From Candidatus Saccharimonadia bacterium (lineage in GTDB: Bacteria > Patescibacteriota > Saccharimonadia > Saccharimonadales > 2-12-FULL-41-12): 11,349 nucleotides of DNA. Shown here piece after piece: positions 1 through 5,484 of this stretch (within the stretch, counting starts at the first letter, position 1; each line of letters starts with the position of its first letter). The notes beneath the pieces were generated by a model. The model searched no databases. It saw nothing but the letters and a program-made list of their open reading frames with translations, and had not been told where the DNA came from. The stretch covers positions 1 through 11,349 of the forward strand of contig JALQXV010000012.1 in NCBI GenBank assembly GCA_023263015.1, written 5' to 3'. Made by a program: the position numbers and the translations under genes.

Positions 1-232
1 GACCATCTAGCCCATTCGGAACATAGCCTCGAGCCAAACCACCCTGCTTATTAACTACTCGCTGCCACGGTAAATCAGTTGGGCCAAAATGGGCTAGTTG
101 CCCTACTTCCCACGCAGCCCATGCTGCACCACAAATTGCAGCAATCTGACCATAGGTCATAACTTTTCCCTGCGGGATCTGGCGCACCAACTCGTACACC
201 CTGAGCTTAAATTCCTCGTCGACTCTAGACAT
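1..232 (-). CDS. MGMT-family alkyltransferase-like (ATL) protein, C-terminus cut by window edge
   Basis: The visible 77 codons match the DNA-binding domain of O6-methylguanine-DNA methyltransferase: a helical start with IPQGKVMTYGQIAA, then a PWQRVVN segment at about residues 56-62 followed by GG. In true methyltransferases this segment is PCHRV and holds the acceptor cysteine. Here Trp replaces Cys, as in alkyltransferase-like proteins, which bind alkylated guanines without repairing them and hand them to nucleotide excision repair. The residue aligned with the family's nucleotide-flipping arginine finger (AARAVG) also appears to be Trp (AAWEVG). The start ATG (230-232) overlaps the stop of the upstream HAD gene in ATGTCTAG, so the gene is the third member of the thrS operon. 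The last residues lie beyond position 1. The family call is firm; the ATL subtype follows from the missing Cys. Confidence 0.88.
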   Translation of the reverse strand, partial: MSRVDEEFKLRVYELVRQIPQGKVMTYGQIAAICGAAWAAWEVGQLAHFGPTDLPWQRVVNKQGGLARGYVPNGLDG

Positions 233-821
233 TAAAATATTCCCCAACCTTCTTCCAGTCTTTAATGCGAACTACGTTATCATTTAGCTGCACTTCGTTA
301 CTCCACGGGTAGTCACCAAATAGAAGGCTTTTGATCCCTAGCTCGCCAGCGGCAATACAATGCTTAGGCTGGTCATCAATTAGATAATCTGCCCCAATTT
401 GTCGACATAATTCAGCTTTGGTAGCGGTGTGTGCCTTATAAAAATCTTCAATACTGTCATAGAAACCTGTATGGTGAATCTCTTCAAAGATCCCTGGCAT
501 GTGTCGCTCAAGCCACTCAGCGGTTATTGAAGCTATTGTTTTGGTTCGTGAAGTAGTGATCACTAATTTATAGTGCTTTTTTAGCCGACGCAGGACTGTT
601 TCGGCATAGTCAGCACTTTTATACGTGCCGTGGATACCTTCTTCGGCCATGATTTTAAAGCGTGCGGCTGCATCTGGATCATCGATCTGCCACATGGCCC
701 CAAAATTTTCTTGAAAATCACCGATCGCCAGTTTTGTTCCCCACCGCTTATTACTAAACTCCAAAAAAGCTTCGGCGCTCAGCGACAAAACGTCATCAAC
801 GTCGACAGCAATCGTCTGCAT
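225..821 (-). CDS. HAD-superfamily phosphatase, 5'(3')-deoxyribonucleotidase (NT5C)-like
   Basis: This 198-aa soluble protein has all the HAD landmarks: motif I DVDDV at residues 7-11 (nucleophile D7, acid/base D9), motif II TTSR at 89-92, a motif III lysine probably K135, and motif IV LIDD at 147-150. The DVDDVL start, the length and the alpha-helical cap at about residues 15-80 resemble the NT5C family (PF06941 type), which dephosphorylates deoxynucleoside monophosphates. The substrate is inferred, and other small HAD hydrolases are possible. The start ATG (819-821) shares one base with the thrS stop (TAATG) and no clear Shine-Dalgarno is seen, so translation is probably coupled to thrS. 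The stop overlaps the ATL start downstream. Confidence 0.85.
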   Translation of the reverse strand: MQTIAVDVDDVLSLSAEAFLEFSNKRWGTKLAIGDFQENFGAMWQIDDPDAAARFKIMAEEGIHGTYKSADYAETVLRRLKKHYKLVITTSRTKTIASITAEWLERHMPGIFEEIHHTGFYDSIEDFYKAHTATKAELCRQIGADYLIDDQPKHCIAAGELGIKSLLFGDYPWSNEVQLNDNVVRIKDWKKVGEYFNV

Positions 822-2593
822 TACAATGAGGTCTTATTAACTCGCATCTTGGTTTCGTTGGCGACCGTTTTTAAGAAGTCTTCAACCGATAATTCAGGGT
901 GCGCAGCAATTACAACCAAGTCTGATCGCACTCGTGGCACAACTTGACCATTGGCAATTTCCTTTTCACCAATAACGAGCGTATACGGAACTTTCCAGAC
1001 TTCGGCATCCCGAATCTTCTTACCGACCGATTCGTTTTCGTTATCTACAGATACACGCAAGCCAAGCTCGTTGGCTTTTTGAACAATCGATTCGGCAAAG
1101 TCAGTTGTAGATTGCTCCTGATTAACGGTGATAATACGAACTTGTTCCGGAGCAATCCAAATTGGGAAACGGCCGGCGGTGTGTTCAATATAAACACTTA
1201 AGAATCGTTCAATCGAACCAAGGATGGCTTTATGAACCATAGCTGGACGTTGCTTAGTACCATCGGAGTCAGTGTATTCCAGATTAAAGCGTTCTGGCTG
1301 TACAAAGTCGAGTTGCACTGTGGCACATTGCCAACGCCGACCAAGCGCATCAGAGATGTAAATATCGATCTTTGGCCCGTAAAATGCAGCCTCACCCTTC
1401 TCTACTTTATAGTCGAGCTGCTCAGTGGCGGCTACTCGCTCAATAATCTCTTCGGCACGAGCCCAAACTTCACGATCGCCAAAGTAGTTATCGCTGTCAT
1501 CACGGAACGAAAGTTCCACGCTAAGCTGCATATCGAGCGTCAGGTACATCTGCTTAACCATACCCAGTAGTGACTGCATTTCAAACTCGATCTGATCATG
1601 CCGCACAAACGCGTGCGAGTCGTCTTGCGTAAGTGCACGCACTCGGCTCAAGCCGTGCAATTCACCACTCTTCTCGTCGCGGTACATAGTAGTCGTTTCC
1701 ATGAAACGTAGGGGCAGATCTTTGTAGCTGCGCGGACGCGATGCATAAATCTGCGTATGGTGCGGACAGTTCATCGGTTTCATCATAAATGCGTCATCAG
1801 ATTCAACGCTCGATACATCAAATCGCTCTGGATATTTGTCATAATGACCAGAGGTCTTGTACAGTTCCACGCGTGTCATGTGCGGATTCCACGTTTCTTG
1901 GTAGCCACCCTGCTTTTGTAGCTCTTCAGAAAATTCGATCAGCTTATTACGAAGAACGGTGCCGCGCGGTGTAAACAGTGGTAAACCAGGACCAACTAGG
2001 TCTGAAATTACAAACAAGTCGAGCTCTTTACCTAACTTACGGTGGTCGCGCTTTTTAGCCGCTTCTAACATTTCAAGGTGTTGACGTAACTCTTTAGCAG
2101 TTGCAAATGCAACACCGTAAACACGGGTCAACATAATGTTCTTTTCGTCACCACGCCAATACGCGCCAGCCACCTTCATCAGCTTAAAACCATCAGGATT
2201 AATAGCTTTAATATCCTGAACGTGACCGCCCTTGCAGAGGTCAACAAAGGTACCTGAGGTGTAAATTGTTAACGTTTTGCCACCTTCGGCGAACTCTGTA
2301 GCAAGCTCTTGTTTGTACTTATTGTCAGCAAATACTGTTAGCGCGTCGTTAAGATCAGCTTCGCGTCGTTCAAAGCCCTGCCAGCTCTGCAAAACTTCTT
2401 TCATTTTAGCTTCAATCTTAGGAAGATCATCTTCGGTTAAGGTGCCAGCAATTTCAAAGTCCTGATAAAATCCGTTCTCAACTGCTGGGCCAATTGCGTT
2501 CTGACTGCCTGGAAACAGTTCTTTCACGCTAAACGCCAACAAGTGGGACAGACTATGTCGGACAGCTTCAATACTATTGTCATTCTCGATCAT
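821..2593 (-). CDS. thrS: threonyl-tRNA synthetase lacking the TGS domain
   Basis: This class II synthetase charges tRNA-Thr. Numbering from the chosen start (590 aa), the editing domain has HSLSH (H13, H17) and CKGGH (C120, H124), the sites that deacylate Ser-tRNA-Thr. The catalytic core has the zinc ligands C276 (MNCPHH), H327 (DDSH) and H454 (MVHK), motif 2 around MYRDEKSGELHG, and motif 3 LGSIERF. The C-terminal anticodon-binding domain begins near IWIAPEQV. Bacterial ThrRS is usually about 640 aa with an N-terminal TGS domain; here the protein begins directly at the editing domain. The start at 2593 is chosen because AAGGAG lies 7 bases upstream. The longer frame to 2662 would begin inside the leader terminator. 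It is the first gene of an operon with the HAD and ATL genes and is controlled by a T-box leader. Confidence 0.97.
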   Translation of the reverse strand: MIENDNSIEAVRHSLSHLLAFSVKELFPGSQNAIGPAVENGFYQDFEIAGTLTEDDLPKIEAKMKEVLQSWQGFERREADLNDALTVFADNKYKQELATEFAEGGKTLTIYTSGTFVDLCKGGHVQDIKAINPDGFKLMKVAGAYWRGDEKNIMLTRVYGVAFATAKELRQHLEMLEAAKKRDHRKLGKELDLFVISDLVGPGLPLFTPRGTVLRNKLIEFSEELQKQGGYQETWNPHMTRVELYKTSGHYDKYPERFDVSSVESDDAFMMKPMNCPHHTQIYASRPRSYKDLPLRFMETTTMYRDEKSGELHGLSRVRALTQDDSHAFVRHDQIEFEMQSLLGMVKQMYLTLDMQLSVELSFRDDSDNYFGDREVWARAEEIIERVAATEQLDYKVEKGEAAFYGPKIDIYISDALGRRWQCATVQLDFVQPERFNLEYTDSDGTKQRPAMVHKAILGSIERFLSVYIEHTAGRFPIWIAPEQVRIITVNQEQSTTDFAESIVQKANELGLRVSVDNENESVGKKIRDAEVWKVPYTLVIGEKEIANGQVVPRVRSDLVVIAAHPELSVEDFLKTVANETKMRVNKTSL

Positions 2594-2776
2594 AAGTATG
2601 CTCCTTGCTTGCACCTTAAAGATTAAAAAAAGCACATAATAACGTTTTGTCATTACGTGCATCGGTCCCTGTTTTGGGAGGTTCCACCTCTGCTTTTACT
2701 CTTGTAGCATCTGTTAACGCCCATCTGCTACCGCTCAGGCGAAGCTCCATGGTTGGTGAGTCCACTTCACTGCTTA
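2594..2776 (-). promoter_or_regulatory. T-box riboswitch leader of thrS (compact type)
   Basis: Read on the minus strand, the leader shows a short Stem I (2739-2770: GTGAAG-TGG pairs with CCA and CTTCGC) whose loop, 2753-2761, contains ACU and ACC threonine codons. The best specifier is ACC at 2755-2757, followed by A. A second stem (2704-2731) is GTAGCA-GA-TG against CA-GA-TGCTAC. The antiterminator then consists of GCAGAGG (2687-2693), the 7-base bulge TGGAACC (2680-2686, the T-box UGGNACC), hairpin TCCC-AAAACA-GGGA (2666-2679), and CCGATGC (2659-2665). Its 3' end overlaps the terminator at 2625-2660 by two bases. The family model is that uncharged tRNA-Thr stabilises the antiterminator. 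Canonical Stem I AG-bulge/distal-loop and Stem II elements were not found. Confidence 0.85.
2625..2660 (-). terminator. T-box-controlled intrinsic terminator in the thrS leader
   Basis: A 12-bp stem, GCACGTAATGAC (2649-2660) against GTTATTATGTGC (2632-2643), with two G-T wobbles and the 5-base loop AAAAC, is followed by seven T residues (2625-2631). It sits 32 bases before the thrS start and shares two bases with the antiterminator helix, so the two structures compete. Confidence 0.93.
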
Positions 2777-2782
2777 TATATA

Positions 2783-2811
2783 AGTATACTGTTGCACCCC
2801 TTGAAAAGCAA
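2783..2811 (-). promoter_or_regulatory. thrS operon promoter
   Basis: The -10 is TATACT (2783-2788), with a weak -35 TTGCTT (2806-2811) 17 bases upstream. The expected start is near 2776, which places Stem I of the T-box at the very 5' end of the RNA. The -35 abuts the T-tract of the upstream terminator. Confidence 0.55.
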
Positions 2812-2849
2812 AAAACCTTATGACTTCTCGCAACTAGCCACAAGGTTTT
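2810..2849 (-). terminator. second minus-strand intrinsic terminator upstream of the thrS promoter
   Basis: AAAACCTTGTGGCT (2836-2849) pairs with AGTCATAAGGTTTT (2812-2825) over 14 bp including two G-T wobbles. The loop is 10 bases and the T-tract is six bases (2810-2815). No minus-strand gene lies between it and position 3487, so it may end a small RNA or act as an extra attenuator ahead of thrS. Confidence 0.75.
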
Positions 2850-2904
2850 AAGTTTGCTTGCTAAACACCTAGCAAAATTCCACCTAGAAACTATGATAGC
2901 AAGG
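2810..2904 (-). ncRNA. candidate small RNA (about 95 nt) upstream of thrS
   Basis: A perfect TATAAT lies at 2910-2915, with ATAACA 18 bases further upstream (2934-2939). This predicts a start near 2903. The RNA would contain a 6-bp hairpin TTGCTA-GGTGTT-TAGCAA and end in the 14-bp terminator at 2810-2849. No reading frame or known RNA family was recognised. An alternative is that it is the outer part of a longer thrS leader with two attenuators. Confidence 0.35.
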
Positions 2905-2915
2905 TTAGTATTATA

Positions 2916-3029
2916 TGGCTAGTACTTTTGTATTGTTATTATTACACTAGCGCTTTGGCCGTTGAGTATTTATATGTAAACTGAGCTTTCATTAAGATTT
3001 AGTTAAATCAGATTTTACACTTGTATTAG
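2916..3029. other. AT-rich spacer
   Basis: This stretch between the minus-strand terminator/promoter and the tRNA-Val promoter holds no credible reading frame. Apart from a -35-like ATAACA (2934-2939) and a small GATTT-AGTT-AAATC hairpin, I see nothing in it. Confidence 0.5.
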
Positions 3030-3058
3030 TTGCGCAGAATACCGAAATACGGTATCTT
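3030..3058 (+). promoter_or_regulatory. tRNA-Val promoter
   Basis: TTGCGC (3030-3035), a 17-base spacer and TATCTT (3053-3058) predict a start near 3065, about 12 bases before the tRNA. The spacer and -10 contain the inverted repeat ATACCG-AAATA-CGGTAT, which could be an operator or simply a hairpin. Confidence 0.5.
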
Positions 3059-3076
3059 TTAATCTGTTACCTATCA

Positions 3077-3153
3077 GGGCGATTAGCTCATTTGGCTAGA
3101 GCGCAGCATTGACGTTGCTGAGGTGAGTGGTTCGAATCCACTATCGCCCACCA
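3077..3153 (+). tRNA. tRNA-Val(GAC), CCA encoded
   Basis: A full cloverleaf of 77 nt is seen. The acceptor stem is GGGCGAT/ATCGCCC and the D stem GCTC/GAGC. The anticodon stem CAGCA/TGCTG encloses loop TTGACGT with anticodon GAC, and the T-arm carries GGTTCGAATCC. The discriminator base is A and CCA is encoded. It is followed 12 bases later by its terminator. Confidence 0.96.
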
Positions 3154-3165
3154 AGCATGAATCAC

Positions 3166-3188
3166 AGACTCCGTAAGGAGTCTTTTTT
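3166..3188 (+). terminator. terminator of tRNA-Val
   Basis: AGACTCC pairs perfectly with GGAGTCT around a GTAA tetraloop, followed by a run of T ending at 3188. Confidence 0.93.
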
Positions 3189-3222
3189 ATTATGTCACCC
3201 CTGTTACACACAAGCATAAGCA

Positions 3223-3251
3223 TTGACATAGTTGACACTATGTGATACTAT
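3223..3251 (+). promoter_or_regulatory. strong promoter with an operator-like inverted repeat in its spacer
   Basis: A consensus -35 TTGACA (3223-3228), a 17-base spacer and -10 TACTAT (3246-3251) predict a start near 3258. Within and around the spacer lies ACATAGT-TGAC-ACTATGT (3226-3243), a perfect 7-bp inverted repeat that could be bound by a repressor. It drives the structured region and small broken ORF, and possibly the NrdR-like gene 230 bases downstream. Confidence 0.65.
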
Positions 3252-3257
3252 AGATCA

Positions 3258-3326
3258 GTTAAACAGGAGTTTTGGTTTAACGTATGAGTTCCAAAACGCT
3301 TTTAGTTTTGGAAGATTTCGATCTTT
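3258..3326 (+). ncRNA. structured leader or small RNA with consecutive, partly alternative hairpins
   Basis: Starting at the predicted transcript 5' end there are three stems. The first is GTTAAAC/GTTTAAC (3258-3264 with 3275-3281), with AGGAG in its loop. The second is TTCCAAAAC/GTTTTGGAA (3289-3297 with 3305-3313). The third is AAGAT-TTCG-ATCTT (3312-3325). GTTTTGG also occurs at 3269-3275, so CCAAAAC (3291-3297) can pair with either copy, giving mutually exclusive folds around the ATG at 3284. It resembles a 5' regulatory leader, but no known class was recognised. Confidence 0.35.
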
Positions 3327-3443
3327 ATTTTGAAGATATGAAACCTTCTAAAGCCGCCAACAGTCGAAACCGATAACGATCAACTCTATAAAAATCTAGC
3401 CTATTCAACACAATTGGTGGTGGTTTATGCACCTAAAAATTGA
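3284..3443 (+). pseudogene. small ORF that appears broken by a one-base frameshift
   Basis: ATG at 3284 opens 30 codons ending at TAA (3374-3376); the product starts MSSKTLLVLEDFDLYF and ends SKAANSRNR. Directly after a one-base shift (skipping T3374) the frame continues with plausible protein, NDQLYKNLAYSTQLVVVY, to TGA at 3441-3443. Together these would encode about 53 aa. It could be a decayed gene, a sequencing error or a programmed frameshift. AGGAG lies 14 bases before the ATG, too far unless the intervening hairpin shortens the gap. The function is not recognised, and the coding status rests only on residue composition. Confidence 0.35.
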
Positions 3444-3471
3444 GTTATACACTAGCTTTTTGCCCAGAGTA

Positions 3472-3489
3472 ATGTCAATATATTGACAT
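3472..3489. promoter_or_regulatory. perfect 18-bp palindrome at the NrdR-like start codon (candidate operator)
   Basis: ATGTCAATATATTGACAT is its own reverse complement and overlaps the first two bases of the ATG at 3488. Its ATTGACAT half also occurs at 3222-3229 in the upstream promoter. Autoregulation by the downstream regulator is a plausible inference. It does not match the NrdR box as I remember it. Confidence 0.5.
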
Positions 3490-3886
3490 GGTATGTCTAT
3501 ATTGTGGCTATAAAACAAAGATCACCAACTCCCGTAAGCAAGCTGGGACAGCTTCTACATGGCGCCGGCATCAATGCTTAGACTGTGGAGCTATATTTAC
3601 GACGCGCGAAATTATTGACCTAGAAAGTGCGCTGCGCGTACAGGCTCCAGACGGCTTGAGGCCGTTTATAAGAGACCGACTTTTCGTATCTATTCACTTG
3701 AGCGTCTCACATAGAAAAACCGCTCTAAACGACTCTAAAGAGCTCACAGACACAATTATTAAGCAGTTGCTACCCCTGCAAAGTAATGGAGTGCTTCAAA
3801 TCAACCACATTATAAAAACTACCCAGCTGGTGCTGAGTAATTTCGACGCTATCGCAGCCGCCGTTTATGGGGCTCGGCACAGTTAA
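3488..3886 (+). CDS. NrdR-like zinc-ribbon/ATP-cone regulator, short and divergent
   Basis: The N-terminus is a zinc ribbon with C3-x2-C6 and C30-x2-C33, followed by GAIFTTREIID. This matches the NrdR pattern (MRC..CG ... DSR ... RRR..C..CG.RFTT.E), and the start is fixed by the Cys at position 3. Residues from about 50 correspond to a reduced ATP-cone: RVQAPDGLRPFIRDRL in place of the family's V.KRDGR..PFDR.KL. The protein has 132 aa against about 150 for canonical NrdR, and the nucleotide-binding lysine region is altered. NrdR represses ribonucleotide reductase genes when dATP is high; whether this paralogue does so is unknown, as no nrd gene is in the window. No Shine-Dalgarno is seen. It ends 5 bases from the convergent glycosyltransferase stop. 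Confidence 0.75.
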   Translation: MVCLYCGYKTKITNSRKQAGTASTWRRHQCLDCGAIFTTREIIDLESALRVQAPDGLRPFIRDRLFVSIHLSVSHRKTALNDSKELTDTIIKQLLPLQSNGVLQINHIIKTTQLVLSNFDAIAAAVYGARHS

Positions 3887-3891
3887 AACAA

Positions 3892-5484
3892 CTAGTCCTT
3901 ACGGACAGCTTTTTCGGTTACGTCAAACTTATCGAGGTATTTACCAAAGAATAAGCGTGTTTGCGAAACGAGCGCTGCTAGCGAGTTGTACAGAATAGTT
4001 GTTACCGGCAACAACACCCACTGGAAGACCATTAGGATAGTTCGGTGATGCTTATAGCGCGCTGGTTTGGGCGGCAGTGATTTAAAGCTTAAGAACATGG
4101 TTATTGCCAAACCTACTAGCGCCACACGTTGGATGCTACTGGCAATATTTGGTAACTGATTAGACGCAATGTCGTCTGGGTTAAAGAACACTGGTACAAA
4201 CGCCGAGAATGCCAACAATATTGGCCCAGTGGCCCAGCTTACATGGCTTTCAATTAAGCGCGCTAGGCGAGGAATTAACAGGTGTCGTGGGACATCATTT
4301 GGTGTTAAGAAGCCCTTTGTCCAAACGTAGGCAATGTCAGAAGCACCCCATGCCCAACGTCGAATTTGGATAAATTGGGCTTTAAGTGTCCGTCGATAGC
4401 CATTGGCCAAAACAGCGTCTTGGTAAATTGGCACATAAATTGGGTACACTTCGTACTTACCGTCATACCTAAAGAATGATCGCCAGTACTGGTGACCATC
4501 CTCAACAATGGTGCGCACGCTCCAAAAGTCGGTATCTACGAGCGCAGCCATGCTTTGAGCGTGTGATGCAAAGTTACGAATGGCGTGCGGTCGCAAACTG
4601 AGTACTAAATTCCAGAAGGAGTTACCGGTGGCGATTACGCGCATTAATGCCGGCACATCCCAAATATTGTTCGTAAAGATTGGGATCGGCTGGAATGAAA
4701 CAGTTTTTGGTTCAGCTACCTGACAAAACGTATAGGTTAGTGCGCTTAGGTATGATTTATGCGGCCGATTGTCTGAGTCTAATGTGGTTACGAGTACACG
4801 AATTGGGTCGATCTTACGCTTTTTAAGGTCTTTTTGTAGTTCACGACCGGCATAAGTAATGTTACCGCCTTTACCAACTACCTCATTTGGCAGACCGTCT
4901 GGGTGTTCAATAGCACGAGCGAACATGAAATTATCGCCGTACTCTTTAATAAGGTCGGTAGCGGTCTTTTTAATATCTGCGCCGCCTCGCTCTTCGTAGG
5001 CTAAAACTAAGATGACGTTCTTCATGTCATATGTCGAATTAATCACTGCCTGTATGGTTGGCTCAATGACATCACGACTTTCGTTGTAAGCGGCAATAAT
5101 AATGGCGTGAATTGTTTCGCTCGGCTTCACTGCTGCTGGTAACACCTTAAGTCGCTCGATATTTGCCTCGTGCCACCGCGGAACGCCCATGCCGTGAACA
5201 GTTACAGTGCCGTTTTCGACATCTTCGATCATTTTATTCCACGGCAAACGCTCATGGAGCTTCATGGTGTTATAGCCTTGGAAAACTCGAATGTTAAGCC
5301 CTACACCTCTAAAGAACCAGAGTAACAGGTACGAGATAATGAAAAATGCCGTCAAACGGGCATCAATCAAGCTCAGTAAGAATGGCAAAGCAAGCAGACC
5401 GTAGCTCAGCATAGCCGGCAAGCGCTCGAGCCAGCGGTACGATCGGGTCTTTTCAGATTGGAGTGGGATTTCAATATTTTTCAT
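3892..5484 (-). CDS. membrane GT2 glycosyltransferase, cellulose/hyaluronan synthase-like
   Basis: This 530-aa protein has two N-terminal membrane helices (about 24-40 and 45-60), a cytoplasmic GT-A domain and about four C-terminal helices (about 418-434, 453-468, 482-499 and a weak one near 500-512). Catalytic signatures of processive GT2 enzymes are present: AAYNES (131-136), DSD (236-238, the metal/UDP-binding DxD), VED (327-329, general base) and QIRRW (373-377, the QxxRW acceptor motif). Such enzymes polymerise or transfer sugars from nucleotide sugars at the inner face of the membrane for export. The polymer cannot be deduced. The start ATG shares one base with the stop of the upstream small membrane protein (TAATG), so the two are translationally coupled. 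Confidence 0.9.
   Translation of the reverse strand: MKNIEIPLQSEKTRSYRWLERLPAMLSYGLLALPFLLSLIDARLTAFFIISYLLLWFFRGVGLNIRVFQGYNTMKLHERLPWNKMIEDVENGTVTVHGMGVPRWHEANIERLKVLPAAVKPSETIHAIIIAAYNESRDVIEPTIQAVINSTYDMKNVILVLAYEERGGADIKKTATDLIKEYGDNFMFARAIEHPDGLPNEVVGKGGNITYAGRELQKDLKKRKIDPIRVLVTTLDSDNRPHKSYLSALTYTFCQVAEPKTVSFQPIPIFTNNIWDVPALMRVIATGNSFWNLVLSLRPHAIRNFASHAQSMAALVDTDFWSVRTIVEDGHQYWRSFFRYDGKYEVYPIYVPIYQDAVLANGYRRTLKAQFIQIRRWAWGASDIAYVWTKGFLTPNDVPRHLLIPRLARLIESHVSWATGPILLAFSAFVPVFFNPDDIASNQLPNIASSIQRVALVGLAITMFLSFKSLPPKPARYKHHRTILMVFQWVLLPVTTILYNSLAALVSQTRLFFGKYLDKFDVTEKAVRKD

Noticed and set aside
2594..2662. N-terminal extension of ThrRS to ATG 2662
   Set aside because: The extra codons translate the terminator hairpin. 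ATG 2593 has AAGGAG at ideal spacing and begins at the family's editing domain.
2616..2843. 75-codon minus-strand frame upstream of thrS
   Set aside because: It runs straight through the T-box leader, including the terminator stem and T-tract, and has no Shine-Dalgarno or recognisable protein character.
2883..2899. Second T-box-like AGGTGGAA on the minus strand
   Set aside because: The bulge would read TGGAATT rather than TGGNACC, and no antiterminator helices flank it.
3222..3251. NrdR box in the promoter at 3223-3251
   Set aside because: ACACTATGTGATACTA does not keep the symmetric NrdR box pattern as I know it; only a generic inverted repeat can be supported.
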